Virus record (IMG/VR): IMGVR_UViG_3300029999_000133
Location: 1 to 45,011 of that record
Source: a virus
Strand: one strand, 5' to 3'
DNA length: 45,011 nt
In this document: positions 15,577-26,300 of the stretch, one piece after another
Layout: the number at the start of each line of letters is the position of its first letter
How positions within the stretch are numbered: position 1 is the first letter of the stretch
Notes under the pieces: model-generated
What the model saw: only the letters and a program-made list of their open reading frames with translations
Database searches by the model: none
What the model was told of the DNA's origin: nothing
Program-made: the position numbers and the translations under genes

Positions 15577-16326
15577 CTAGACGTCCATTAGCGCGGGCCA
15601 GGTCTGCGGTCCCACAACCCCGTCGGCGCTCAGGTGCGCGTTTCCCTGGAACCGCTCGACGGTGGCTTGGGTCGCCGGGCCGAACACCCCATCGAGAGTG
15701 ACCGAGTACCCCCGGGCCTGCAGCAGGCCCTGCACGGTGCGGACCTGTGCGCCGGCCGCATCCTTCTGGAGCGTGGGGAGTGCGAGCATCATCGTCTCCT
15801 GCCATGAGGTCGGGGTTGGATCAGGTGTTCCGCCGAAGAAGTCATCGAGCAGCAGTGAGGCGTCGATTTGTGAGCCGCCCACGCCGGGCGCGGTGTCGGT
15901 CCACTGGGTGCCGTCCATGGGCACGCTGACGTTGCATGTGCCCGGCCCGCAGATGTGCTCCCCGGCCCCGTAGTGGGCGCTCAGGAGCCGCACGGACGCG
16001 CGGGCTATCTTCAGCTTGGCCAGCTCGGCGAGGACGTCATCCATGTTGCTCACGTCGGCGTACTGGACCGGCCGCCACTGCCCGGCCGCCAGGCGCCGCG
16101 CCGCGTACGCCGCGCCGCTCTCCGGGCTGAGGTCGCCGTTCTCGATGTCGCAGCCGTCCGCCACGTCCGTGCCGCCGAACACCGTCAGGGACAGGATGTG
16201 CGCGCCAGGGAACCGTGCCACTTCGGCCTGGAAGTCCGGCCATGAGCCGTCCACGTAGCCGAGGTAGGCGTTATAGCCGCCGGGCAGGTTCGCCGGGGTG
16301 ATGCTGTCGGCCATGGTCAGGGTCAT
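15577..16326 (-). CDS. Endolysin: GH-like N-terminus plus peptidoglycan-binding domain
   Basis: 249 residues from the ATG overlapping the 36-residue gene. The C-terminal 65 residues are a PG_binding_1 domain: VRTVQGLLQARG, then DGVFGPATQATVERFQ and ADGVVGPQTWPALM. The first 170 residues resemble the GH25/DUF1906-type TIM-barrel: GYNAYLGYVDG, YADVSNMDDVLAEL, LSAHYGAG and DGTQW, with acidic residues D and E near strand ends. Likely cleaves glycan strands for host lysis. A Cys pair (HICGPGTCN) may form a disulfide. The best endolysin candidate in the window. Confidence 0.78.
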   Translation of the reverse strand: MTLTMADSITPANLPGGYNAYLGYVDGSWPDFQAEVARFPGAHILSLTVFGGTDVADGCDIENGDLSPESGAAYAARRLAAGQWRPVQYADVSNMDDVLAELAKLKIARASVRLLSAHYGAGEHICGPGTCNVSVPMDGTQWTDTAPGVGGSQIDASLLLDDFFGGTPDPTPTSWQETMMLALPTLQKDAAGAQVRTVQGLLQARGYSVTLDGVFGPATQATVERFQGNAHLSADGVVGPQTWPALMDV

Positions 16327-16433
16327 CGTGTCCCCTTCGCTGTTGTCTCCCAAGCGCCCGTGCATCTGGCGCACCAGTACGTGATCCGGTTGAGCAGCCG
16401 CCAGCGGCCACATTGAGCGCAGTAGTGAGTCAC
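16323..16433 (-). CDS. Micro-protein with zinc ribbon, 36 aa
   Basis: GTG overlapping the previous stop (GTGA) and TGA overlapping the endolysin ATG (ATGA) define it exactly. The product MTHYCAQCGRWRLLNRITYW continues with CARCTGAWE, so two CxxC pairs 15 residues apart make a complete minimal zinc ribbon. Below the usual annotation limit, but the double overlap and motif make it convincing. Function unknown. Confidence 0.65.
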   Translation of the reverse strand: MTHYCAQCGRWRLLNRITYWCARCTGAWETTAKGTR

Positions 16434-16990
16434 TGGCGTCCGCGGGGGCCGCCGGCTGGTGGCGTCTTCGCGGCCGGTTTACGTGCGGCTGGTTTACGCT
16501 GCGGCATGGGTGTGGTGGGGGTCAGGGCGTCGAGTATGGCCCTGAGGCCACCCGCGGTGCTGATGTCCAGCCGGTCGAGGGCGACGATCAGGTCTGACTT
16601 GACCGCCTCGACGTCCTCGAACGTTTTCGCGGCCCTGGCGTCGGCGGCCTGGTTCTGGAGGTTCTGGCCCACCATCAGCGCCGGGAGAAGCACCAGCTGG
16701 ATCATCGTCTGAGCGACCCAGGCGACCAAGGCGATGATGCTTACCTTCACCATCCATGCAGGAAACGTGTGGGTGAATGGTGAGAACGCCGACAGTACGG
16801 ACGGCAGGCTGCACAGGGCCAGCAGGCAGAATAGCCAGAACGTGGTCATGGTCCCGACGCTCCGGGTGAGCAGGAGCGCTACGGCGCGGTTGAACCGCTG
16901 GTATCCGCTGTCTGCGGGATGGTGGTCGATGGTGTGCTGGTGGACCGCCTGGCCGGTCTTGGTGTAACCGAAACGGGGATGCTTGCTCAT
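16430..16990 (-). CDS. Two-TM membrane protein, 186 aa
   Basis: Starts at the ATG overlapping the VIT-like stop (ATGA). Residues 1-45 are polar and His-rich (HQHTIDHHPAD). Two membrane helices follow, about 48-70 (MTTFWLFCLLALCSLPSVLS) and 80-105 (VKVSIIALVAWVAQTMIQLV). Then comes a helical region (AADARAAKTFEDVEAVKSD) and a Lys/Ala/Pro-rich tail (PQRKPAARKPAAKTPPAGG). The overall plan recalls DUF1003-like or phage envelope proteins. Possibly a holin partner or spanin-like factor; uncertain. Confidence 0.6.
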   Translation of the reverse strand: MSKHPRFGYTKTGQAVHQHTIDHHPADSGYQRFNRAVALLLTRSVGTMTTFWLFCLLALCSLPSVLSAFSPFTHTFPAWMVKVSIIALVAWVAQTMIQLVLLPALMVGQNLQNQAADARAAKTFEDVEAVKSDLIVALDRLDISTAGGLRAILDALTPTTPMPQRKPAARKPAAKTPPAGGPRGRQ

Positions 16991-17421
16991 GCGGCACTCC
17001 CTGGCAGGAAAAGCCCGCAGGCTAGGACGACAAGGAAAATCGCGCCGAGGACAGCGTAGGTTTCGGCGAGGGCGAGCATCCGGCTCCGGTTGGGCCGCAT
17101 CAAGGCGACGACAGCACCGATGAGGACACAGATTGTGATGGAGCATGTGATGGCTGTAACGCCACTGGTGAAGGCGTACGGGAGCGCGGGGAGGATCGCG
17201 CCGAGCCCGGTTGCGGCACCCATGACGCAGGACGCGCCGAGCCCGTTATCGGAGTCGGACAGCCATTCGCCGCCGGCCATGCTGAGCGAGCTGGAGATCC
17301 CCCCGGATACGGCCGCGGGGAAGATAAGCGCCGGGTGGCCAAGAAGGTACAGCACGACACCGAGCAAACTCATGGTGCCGTCGGCCAAACCGAAGATCGC
17401 CGGACGGGTGAGGTTGCTCAC
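16987..17421 (-). CDS. VIT1/CCC1-like membrane protein, 144 aa
   Basis: Four to five hydrophobic segments. The start FGLADGTMSLLGVVLYL and the later SSLSMAGGEWLSDSDNG and GLGAILPALPYAF match the layout of VIT/CCC1 transporters (GLxDGxxS, SMAxGEYxS, PLLPY). In cellular homologues these carry iron and manganese. Here the protein is shorter than the usual 220-240 residues and lacks the cytosolic metal-binding domain, so transport may be lost. A VIT-like protein in a lysis cassette is odd. Overlaps both neighbours by 4 nt. Confidence 0.65.
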   Translation of the reverse strand: MSNLTRPAIFGLADGTMSLLGVVLYLLGHPALIFPAAVSGGISSSLSMAGGEWLSDSDNGLGASCVMGAATGLGAILPALPYAFTSGVTAITCSITICVLIGAVVALMRPNRSRMLALAETYAVLGAIFLVVLACGLFLPGSAA

Positions 17422-17831
17422 TTGGCCTCAGGGTCGTCGCGATTGTGGCGCTGGGTTTCCAACTGCTCCATCCGGGCACGCATCCCCGCCTGCTCGGCCC
17501 GCATCCCCGCTTGGTCGGTCCTGATCTCGTCAACTGACCGTTCGGTGCGGGCCAGGACGTCATGCAGTGACGTGCCCTTGTTCGGCATGGTCTCTTTGGA
17601 GACCTTGGCTAGTTCGCTGGCGACATGGCCGACTGCATCCTCGACGGATTTGAGGCGGGCCATGATGCCGGGTCTGGCTGGGAGGCCGTCGCGTGGCGGC
17701 TCACCGAAGTAGTCATCGAGGAAATGGTTGGTGCGGCGGAAAAGACGCCATGTGAAGCGCACTACCCAGCCCGCGAGGCCGAAGATGGCAGCGACGAGCG
17801 CGGTGAGGGAGGCAACCCATGCCGGGTTCAC
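17418..17831 (-). CDS. One-TM coiled-coil protein A (lysis/membrane cassette)
   Basis: 137 residues. One N-terminal membrane helix (SLTALVAAIFGLAGWVV), then a basic patch (RFTWRLFRR), a linker with EPPRDGLPARPGIMARL, and coiled coil with repeated RAEQAGMRA heptads. Plan and linker resemble the next gene (17828-18094), so the two are paralogs or share a module. Similar proteins appear near holins in actinophages. Probably inner-membrane. Confidence 0.65.
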   Translation of the reverse strand: MNPAWVASLTALVAAIFGLAGWVVRFTWRLFRRTNHFLDDYFGEPPRDGLPARPGIMARLKSVEDAVGHVASELAKVSKETMPNKGTSLHDVLARTERSVDEIRTDQAGMRAEQAGMRARMEQLETQRHNRDDPEAK

Positions 17832-18094
17832 GGCCGGCGTTTGAGTTTGCCGAGTTCAGCCCTGATCTCCGCGAGCTGGGTGTCCTGGGTGGCGAGGTGC
17901 TGATCCTGGGTGGTGAGCCGTTCCATCACCCCCGGCTGGGCGGGGTGGCCGTCCCCGGCGGGTACGCCGTTGACGGTGCGCCAGATCGCGATGAGACCAC
18001 GCTCCATCCGGTGCACGGGGGCGACGAAGGTGACGAGCGCGGCGGCTCCCCCGGCGGCAGCACCAAACGCCACACAAGCGTCGAGGATGTTCAT
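17828..18094 (-). CDS. One-TM coiled-coil protein B, 88 aa
   Basis: Starts at the ATG overlapping the fibre stop (ATGA). N-terminal membrane helix (FGAAAGGAAALVTFVAPV), then a segment with VNGVPAGDGHPAQPGVMERL matching the linker of the previous protein, then coiled coil (TTQDQHLATQDTQLAEI) and a basic end (KLKRRP). Short form of the same architecture; might regulate the longer one by mixed oligomers (inference). Confidence 0.6.
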   Translation of the reverse strand: MNILDACVAFGAAAGGAAALVTFVAPVHRMERGLIAIWRTVNGVPAGDGHPAQPGVMERLTTQDQHLATQDTQLAEIRAELGKLKRRP

Positions 18095-20364
18095 TCGCTG
18101 ATCCAGAGCACACTGAACTGTGACCTTGTGGCTGCCGCTGACGCCGTGCTCCAGGTGCTCCCGGACCAGCCTTGTGTGAGCGCTACCGGCTGCACGGTCT
18201 CCCCCGCGTTCAGGTAGTAGCAGCCGACCGCCGCGGCGCCGGGTACCGGCCCGGACTCGAGCGGGAAGTACACGGTCTGATACACGTCCGGGGAAGTGAC
18301 CGGTGTGATCCCCCCGGAGGTGGGCACCTTGATCCCGGCTGAGAGATACCCGGTGGTCAGGGACGGCAGCGCCGCGTACACCTCGCTGATGACGAGGTAC
18401 CAGCCGGCGACGGGGGCCGCATAGTTGTTGTCGTAGGCGGACCAGCCGGCGTAGTCGTCGCCAGCCGAGCCGTGGATCAGCCCGGCTACTGTGTCGATCG
18501 TGACCGCCGTCCATGTGCCGACGGTGAGACCGGTCTGGGCGGTGGCCTGATACCCGGTGAAGTAGGGCCGGTTGACCAGGAAGTTCAGGTCGTTGCCCAG
18601 GTGCTCGGTGAGCAGGCCGGGAATGGATGAGGCAGGGAACCCGGCCATCCAGTGGAACGCTGCCGCGGGCGGGGTGAAGGAGTTCACTCCCCCAGCCGAA
18701 TACGGGCACAGGTACAGCATGCAGAGACGGGACGCCCATGTTCCGCCGCCGAGCGCGAGGTTCCCGCCGGAGTTCTGGTAGGCGGTCGCTTTCACCGTGT
18801 CCCCGGCGTTCAGGTCAAGGACCCGGACCCCGGTGACGGACATCGCCCCAGCCCCGGATGCGGCGTAGGCGGGGCCCTGGAGGGCGGTGGTGACCGTACC
18901 GGAGGTCACCGACAATCCCGCATACCTGGCCCCGGTGCCATTGGACGCGAAGCTGATGGTGGGGAACGTCAGATACAGGCCGGCGAGCGGCGCGGTGTAG
19001 GCGGAGGTGGCGGTCCCGAACGCGGAATAGGTGTCGGTTGTCCCCGCCACTGTGAACGGCACCGTCGTCGGGGTCGCGGTGGTCAGTGAGGTGGTGAGCG
19101 CCTGGGATACCCGCAGCGCCGGCGGATTGTTCAGCAGGGTCAGGGCCTGCACGGGGCCACTGGGCCCGTTCATCAGGGTTGAGGTGACCGGCCCGGTCCA
19201 TGACTGCTGCGGGGTGGGAACATTCCCGATGACGGCGATCCCGGCGATGTAGCAGTTCAGTGATGATGGGACATCACCGCTTTCAGCGGCGACCCCGGAC
19301 CACGGTTTCCCGGTGACCGCACCGGAAGGGGCGGTCGCCAAGCAGGTCACCGATGTCCATGTGGTCGCGTCCACGCCCACCGTCACATCCGAGGTGGAAA
19401 TGTACGTGCCGCTGGTGTTGTACCAGTCGACGCCGACGCTGCCCTCATAGAGGGTGGACAGGTAAAGGGTGCCGGTGATCTGGTACTGGGTGCCTGCCGT
19501 ACAGGTGAAGGACCCGCTGTAGGCGTGCGCGTCCGGGGCTGTCCCGCTGGCGTTGAACAGCACCCCGGACGGCTGCGGTGGTGCTGTTCCCGGCAGCGGG
19601 GAAGCGGCCTGGATGGATCCGTTGTAAGTGGACCAGCCGGCCAGGTTCCCGCTTGCGGCGTACGGGTTGGTGTTCTGGGTGACGAGCTGCCCGCTGGTGG
19701 TCACGCTCGCCCACACCCACAGGTTCCGGGGCACAAACCCGGCCGTGTCAGTGGAGCTCGTCGCAGGCGTTTCGGTGGTCAGGGAATCATCAGCGTAGAA
19801 CCCGGCCGGCTGCCACGTGTTGTTGTTCGTGCCCGTGTTGACCAGATCCAGGTACATCGACTGGGCGGTGTGCTGGGTGCTGTGAGCCTGAATGACACCC
19901 TGCGCGCTGAACACTGATGCGCTGGTACCAGCCTGAACGTACATTCCCGCGCCGCACGCGGCGGGGGTGGCCCCGGCCACGGCGGCGGTGGCGAAGTGCG
20001 CGGCGAGGTAGTTCCCGCCGGTCGCCGCGGAGGTCGTGCCCCCGTACCCGTTCGCGCCGAGAGCCTGCGGCACGAAATGGTAGACGGCGTAGATACCGGG
20101 GTATTCGGCGCCGAGCCCGAACAGGCATGCGGTGTCGAGGATGTTGAACGCGGTGGTCGCGGACCCCTGGAAGATGTTCCATGTCCCGCCCGTGGACACG
20201 GTGAGCACCCGGCATGCGGTCATCGACTCGGCCATGATCAGCCGGTGGGCGTGGAACAGGATGCCCGTCGACCCATACCCGGAACCATCGTACGAATACA
20301 TATTCAAATTGAGCTGCTGCGGTGACAGCGGCCCCGAATACCAGGGACTAGGCTGCGTCGGCAT
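18091..20364 (-). CDS. Tail fibre/receptor-binding protein with C1q-like domains, 757 aa
   Basis: GTGAGG precedes the ATG. The N-terminal 200 residues (begins MPTQPSPWYSGPLSPQQLNL) are Gly/Thr/Ala-rich strands. Around 270-400 is a jelly-roll, carbohydrate-binding-module-like segment (FTCTAGTQYQITGTLYL, VDWYNTSGTYIS). Two C1q/TNF-like beta domains follow: about 440-560 (YTAPLAGLYLTFPTISF, LNAGDTVKATAYQNSGG) and 620-757 (YAAPVAGWYLVISEVYA, LNAGETVQPVALTQGW). Phage fibres often end in such trimeric heads. Placed right after the large tip protein, so a host-binding tip is likely. Confidence 0.75.
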   Translation of the reverse strand: MPTQPSPWYSGPLSPQQLNLNMYSYDGSGYGSTGILFHAHRLIMAESMTACRVLTVSTGGTWNIFQGSATTAFNILDTACLFGLGAEYPGIYAVYHFVPQALGANGYGGTTSAATGGNYLAAHFATAAVAGATPAACGAGMYVQAGTSASVFSAQGVIQAHSTQHTAQSMYLDLVNTGTNNNTWQPAGFYADDSLTTETPATSSTDTAGFVPRNLWVWASVTTSGQLVTQNTNPYAASGNLAGWSTYNGSIQAASPLPGTAPPQPSGVLFNASGTAPDAHAYSGSFTCTAGTQYQITGTLYLSTLYEGSVGVDWYNTSGTYISTSDVTVGVDATTWTSVTCLATAPSGAVTGKPWSGVAAESGDVPSSLNCYIAGIAVIGNVPTPQQSWTGPVTSTLMNGPSGPVQALTLLNNPPALRVSQALTTSLTTATPTTVPFTVAGTTDTYSAFGTATSAYTAPLAGLYLTFPTISFASNGTGARYAGLSVTSGTVTTALQGPAYAASGAGAMSVTGVRVLDLNAGDTVKATAYQNSGGNLALGGGTWASRLCMLYLCPYSAGGVNSFTPPAAAFHWMAGFPASSIPGLLTEHLGNDLNFLVNRPYFTGYQATAQTGLTVGTWTAVTIDTVAGLIHGSAGDDYAGWSAYDNNYAAPVAGWYLVISEVYAALPSLTTGYLSAGIKVPTSGGITPVTSPDVYQTVYFPLESGPVPGAAAVGCYYLNAGETVQPVALTQGWSGSTWSTASAAATRSQFSVLWISE

Positions 20365-20370
20365 CGTGCC

Positions 20371-23300
20371 TCACCACCCCAGGACGCCAGAGCCTGGCGT
20401 GTTCTCCGTCCCGTCCACCGTCATCACTGCTGCTTCCGGGGTGTACGGGGACAGCTGGTAGGTGACCGTCCACTTCTGCGCGCCGATCTGATGCTGGACC
20501 CGTTCGATGATCCCCGTCTCGGAGATCACCGCCCCGCCGATCGGCCGCCGGGTCACCTGCACCACATCCCCGATGTCCAAAGCGAGCACCGTCGGGAACG
20601 CGATCTGCGGGCATGAGTCCGCGTCGATGATCAGCTGGGACAGGTGAATGGACGGTTCCCCGTATTTCGCCAGCGACCAGGACGCCAGATCCGTCACGTC
20701 ATACGGGGAAACAACCTCACTGGTGTAGGTGAGCGCGCTGCGGCGGAAGTACTCAGCCGCGGAGGTGGTGTTCCGCTCGTCGGCGATGACCAGCTGGTTG
20801 GGGCCTTGCTGCTGGGTCACCTGTGTCTCGTTGTACAGGTAGGTGTTGTCGTAGTCGAACGCGGTGTCTTTCAGGAACGGGATTTCCGGGGATCCTGCGA
20901 GCAGGCTCGCCAGCCCGATGTACAGCACGTTCCCCTGCTCCGGGGTGCCCGCTTCCCCCAGATACAGGGAACCGGAGGTGACATTCTGCCCGGTCGGCGC
21001 GGTGAGGTTCCCGGAGGAGATGTACACCCACGCGGCGGGCGGGATGCTGACGGTGGTGATGCTGGTCGAAATGTACCCGGATGGGCTGTACCAGTTCACG
21101 CCGATCTGGACACTGCCCCAGCCTGTCGGGGAGTACACCCATGCCCCCGCCGCATATAGTGCGCCTGCGGTGACCGGCACCGTGTCCCCGGTCGCCCACA
21201 CGGAACTGGACACACCTACCGGGGTCAGCAGTCCCGAGTAGCTGCTCCCGTATGTTTGCGCCGCGGTGAGGGTGAGCGTCCCGTTCGTGACGGTCCAGCC
21301 GCCGAGGGAACCCTGCGGGAATGGGGACGTGTCCAGGATCGCTGGGCCGCCGGTCGCATCATCCCCGAAGTAGGCGACGACGGGCTTGTTGTAACCGGCC
21401 CACCGTTCGGTGTACACGTAGGAACCGTTCGCCTGCGTGTTGGACCGGCCGCCTTCTTCCTGCGCCACCGCGTTGATCCCGTCCGCGGCGGATGAGCCGG
21501 ACAGGGCGTAGGCGGGGCCGATCTGGGTGATTTCCGGCTGCCCGGTGGCGTCCTGCCACCAGTACACGCCGCGTTTCAATCCCAGACCACCCCAGGTGAG
21601 GATCTGCGCGAACCGTTCCGCCGCGGTCACCCCGGCGGCGCCGAGCGCCCCGGTGGTGTAGTGGGCGGCGATCCGCTCAGCGGTCAGCTGGTAGGCGTAG
21701 ATCGCCAGATGCGCGGCGACATAGTTGTAGCTCTCATAGGAGTAGGCGTTGGCGCAGTCATAGGAGTACCGGGATGGGCCGAGCGCGATGGCAGCGAACT
21801 CGGTCATCACCCCCAGTGTGACCTGCCCTTGCGAGACGCCGTTGAAGTAAACATCCGACAGGCCGTTGGACGTGGACATGGTGATCGCCACGTGCATCGG
21901 ATTGTTCGCATTGGGGGTGAACGGGAAGTTCAGGGTCGCCCCGGCCGGGCCGAGGACGGTGATCGTCCCGGCCAGCCCGCCAGTGAACGCGGTCCCGGAA
22001 TACCCGGTCGCGTACACCGTCGCGATAGCCCCGTTCCCCGACCCGGTGGGGGCCTTGAACGAGCTCGGCGCCCCGTACATCGTCAGCAGCGTGCACGTCT
22101 GCGCGGTGCCGCCGTACAGGAACCAGAACTCGGTGGTGATGCCGCTGCCGGTGGAGTTGGCGGGCAGGTTCTGGTCGTAGTAGAACAATCCGGCGCCGCG
22201 GTCCCCGGAGTCCTGCACCTGGTAACTGGAGGTGCCCATGCCGGTGTTCTCATCGCCGAGCAGGTTGATCGCCAGGCCCGTGTTCACCTGCGCGGTCAGC
22301 CCGTCCCCGTAAATGCCGGGGACCTGGTTGGGGGTGGCGTAGTCGACCGCGATCAGCCCGTTCGCGTCCACGGGCGTGTAGTAAACCGTCTCCCCCTCGG
22401 ACGCCGACGTGTACTGCTCGTTGCAGGGCAGGTAGGCGTACGGCTGGTCGGCGAGGATGTCGCCCTGCACCGCGGAGTACATGTTCGCGACCGCGGCGAC
22501 CGCGACCGCATCGGTGGCGGTGATCTGGCAGAACCCCCATTGCGGCAGGTCCGGCCACGTCTGCGGGTACCGCTCGATGTACCCGAACCAGATCGGGTAC
22601 TGGTGCCCGTTCCACCATGCGGTCACCCGCGCCGGGGTCAGCAGCCGCACCAGCCCGGTTTGCACCATGACCGGGCCGGCGACCAGTGCCGCCTCCGCGA
22701 GGTAGAACACCGCTGAGGCGGGCGGGGCGCCGGCAAGGGATGCGATGATCTGCCCGTACGCCGCCCCCGTGGGAGGGGACACGTTCAGGTTTTCCACCAG
22801 TGTCCATGCCGCGGCGGGCAGGGCGGTGACCGTGCCGGTGGTGGTGGTCAGGAGCACCTGACTAGAGTTGTACCAGGCGATGTCCACCTGCGCGCCGCTC
22901 GCCCACCCGGCCGGGGAGTAGAACCAGGCTGAGGCGGATATGGCCCCATTGGGGGTGTAGGTGAGCCGGATCTGCCCGGACGCACCGAACGCACCTGAGG
23001 TGAATCCGGCGTTCTCCGCCCCGCCGCCACCGGCACCGCCGGCGATCTGCGGGGAGGTGGCCGGGACACCGGTACCGGCGACGAGCGCACCGTTCCCGCC
23101 GGGTGCACCCCCGGTAACCCCAAGGGCGCCCTGGTCGCCGCTGGCCGCGTTCCCGCCTGAGGCGGTGCCACCGGATCCGCCGCCGCCACCACCGTAACCG
23201 GTGGCATTGACACCTGCCGCACCTGCCCCGCCGTCAAAATGGACAGCGTTCGAGGAACCGGTCCCCCCGGCACCGGCGGCACCATCATCGCCGGTGAGCC

Positions 23301-26300
23301 CCACCGAGCCGCCCGCGCCGCCGTGGGCGACAACCGAGGACGTATTGAACGTGCTGTTCCCGCCCGCAGTGCCGTTGCTGGGGGTCGAGGAAGTCGTGTA
23401 GGTGACGCGGACTTGCCCGTTCGCACCGGGCGCACCGAAGTTGATGACACCGCCGCCACCACCACCGCCGGGCGCGGAACCGCCCTGGGCGGGGGTGGTC
23501 TGAACACCGCCGTTACCGCCGCCGCCGCCGTTCGCGAGCGCCGTACCGCCCTTACCGCCCACGGTCAGGCTGGTGCTGGTGCCGCCCGCGTTCCCCGCCC
23601 CGCCCGGCGCACCTGAGCCGCCACCGCCGGCGCCGACGGGGATGTCAAGAATGTTGCTGTAGGAGTAGGAGATCCACCCGGATCCGCCACCACCACCGTG
23701 GTATCCGCTGTTGTACGCGGTACCGCCACCACCACCGCCACCGCCACCGCCGAGCTCGTTCGATGCGGTCCCATCGCCGCCCAGGCCGCCACCGGTGCCG
23801 CCGGCGCCGTTGACGTTCCCGTAGCCGCCGCCGGAACCATTGCCGCCGCCACCACCGGGAACCCACTCGTAGGCGTTCCCGCCACCACCATTCCCGCGGC
23901 CACCACCGCCGCCGCCGCCGCCGGCACCGAACCAGTTGGCACCTTCGGCGGCACCGTAACCGCCACCGGATCCGCCGATCGCGTACCCGCCGCCAGCCCC
24001 GGATGCGGTACCCCCGGACCCGCCGGCTCCTTCGCTCCGGCCACCACCACCACCACCAGCGGTGACGGTGCCAGTGTCCCCGCTGAACGAAGAAGCAGCC
24101 CCGGCGCCGCCGTCACCGCCGTCGTTGTCACCGTCGCCGCCGTTGCCGTAGTACAGCGTGTAGCTCGAGCCGGCGGTGACAGCGCACGTCCCGCTGGCGT
24201 AACCCCCGCCGCCCCCGCCGCCGCCACCGTGGCCGTTGGAGAACGCGCCGCCGCCCTGCCCGCCGCCGCCGCCGCCACCACACGCGATGGTGATGGAGGT
24301 GATGCCGTTGCCCGCAGCGTTCAGCGTTGCCGGGATGGTGAGGTTCGCGCTGTTCTGGGTGCCGTCGTTGCCGTCGGTTGTGGAACTTTCGGTGCCGTTG
24401 TGGGAGCCGCTGCCGGAGACACCGGAAACGTTGTACTGGCCGGTGGCGCCCGCACCGCCGTTGTGATGGGTGGTGTTGGTGCTGCCGGTGCCGCCGGCGC
24501 CGCCGAGGCCGCCGCTGGGATCTTTGCCGCCGTGAGCGGTGACGGTCACGCTTGCGCCGGGGAACGTGGAGTTCGTGGCGGGCCCGCCGACGGTCACTGA
24601 GTACGTATTACCCGGGACTACTGTGAGCGCCGGCTCGGCGGCGTACTCACCGCCGCCACCGCCACTGCCGCCGGTTACGCCGTTGATCCCGGAGCCGGTT
24701 CCCCCACCGCCCCAGCACTCGGCTTTGATCGACGTCACCCCGGCCGGGGCGGTCCAGTAACCCGACGCTGAGAACACCTGCACGACCTGCTGGCCGCCCG
24801 CACCTCCGCCACCCGACCCGGGGGAACCCGCCGTGTACCCGTAGGAGTCACCGGCGGTGACCGCGATCGTGTCCCGCGCGTACTCCCCGCCGCCACCACC
24901 GCCACCAGCGGAGTTCGCGGTCCCGTCCGCCCCGCCGCCACCACCGCCGGCGCCCCAGCATTCGACACCAACCGAGGTGATCCCCGGTGGGGCCGTCCAG
25001 GTCCCGGAGGTCGCGAACACCACGGAGGCGGCCTGCTGGGAAGCGATCCGGCCCGCGGTCGTGGTGATGCTGACCAGTTCAGAAGCCGCACCAGGGTTCT
25101 CCGCTGATGTTGCGGCTGTTCCCGGGTAGGCGGGCGGCATCGCACCGGGGAAAGCAGCACCAGGGGTGGCGGAGAACGGTGAGTCCGCGCCGCCGCTGGC
25201 GGGGGTCACCTGCAAGCTTGTGGTGGCACTGCCAGCCGACGCGAACGCATACGCGCTGGACAGGGCCAGCGCCGCGCCGCCCACAGGCGTCCACGGGGGG
25301 GCGGCCAGCTGAAACGACATGTTCGCGTTCAGGGCGTTGCTGTAATACGGCGAACCCGGGTACCCGGGTGTGAACGCCCCATCATGGTTGTCGAGATAGG
25401 CGGTGAGTTCCCCGGCTTCCTCCTGGGACAGTTCGTACTGGCGTCCCCGGGACGCGCTGATCCGCGAATCCCCCGCATCACCGAGGACCCGCGCGGAAAT
25501 GTCAGTCCAGAAAATGGACTCGTTGTCGGCGAGATAGTCGACTGATTTGGTGATGTCGCCGGGTTGCGCCCCGAACGCCGCCTCGGTGACAACGAGGGGG
25601 AAGTTCTGGTTCGGCTGCACTGGCGGCTGCGCGGACGATGACACGCCCGTGACGATGCCCGCCATCACATCCGGGGTACTGATGTCATAACCGGCGGTGA
25701 CCCCGCCCGCCGGGGTAGTGGCCTGCCAGTACGGGTAGATCGCGATCCCGCTGCCCAGCGACGCTCCCGCCGCCGCCGTGTCAAGCGCCGTGAACCCGGA
25801 CGGCCCCGACGTGACCGACGGGCTGAGGCTGCTGGTCGTGGGCAATGCCAGCATCGAGAACACCACGTCAGCGCCGGTTGCGGTACCGACCAGCGACAGG
25901 GTGTCCACCGGCAGCGGCGCCGAGGTGTCATTGCTGGAAAAGTCCAGCCCCACCTGCTGCGGCATGTTCGTGATCTCCGCGAGCACCCACGCCGCGGACG
26001 CCACATACCCGGTCGTGCACACCGACACCCACGACACCGGCTCAGCGTTCATCGCGATCCAGATCGCGGCCCGCGCCGAATAACCGTTGGAGACGGTGAT
26101 CCCGAGCTGCTGCCACAGGTTCCCCGCCGAGTCCGTGACGTTCACGGCGGGGACGTTCGGGGCCGGGGACGGCGGCTCGGTCAGCGACAGGGACGTGTTG
26201 ATCGTGTCCCAGCCGATGAACGCCACCAGGGCGTTCCCGTCGCTGGTTTCGATCAGGGTCGTGCCCGCCCCGTACCCGGAGTTGACGGTGCCGGTGACCT

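Noticed and set aside
17828-18739. 303-codon minus-strand frame ending like the 88-residue membrane protein
   Set aside because: Only the part from ATG 18094 is coding; before that it is out of frame with the fibre gene. The ATGA overlap sets the true start.
22960-25030. CRISPR-like or satellite repeat
   Set aside because: Repeats are short and irregular and follow glycine codons in one frame; there are no spacers of constant length.
21661-25160. Several long plus-strand frames (up to 350 codons) across the tail-tip gene
   Set aside because: They are antisense to the glycine-codon tract and GC-rich third positions; products are Ala/Arg/Gly/Pro low complexity without ribosome sites.
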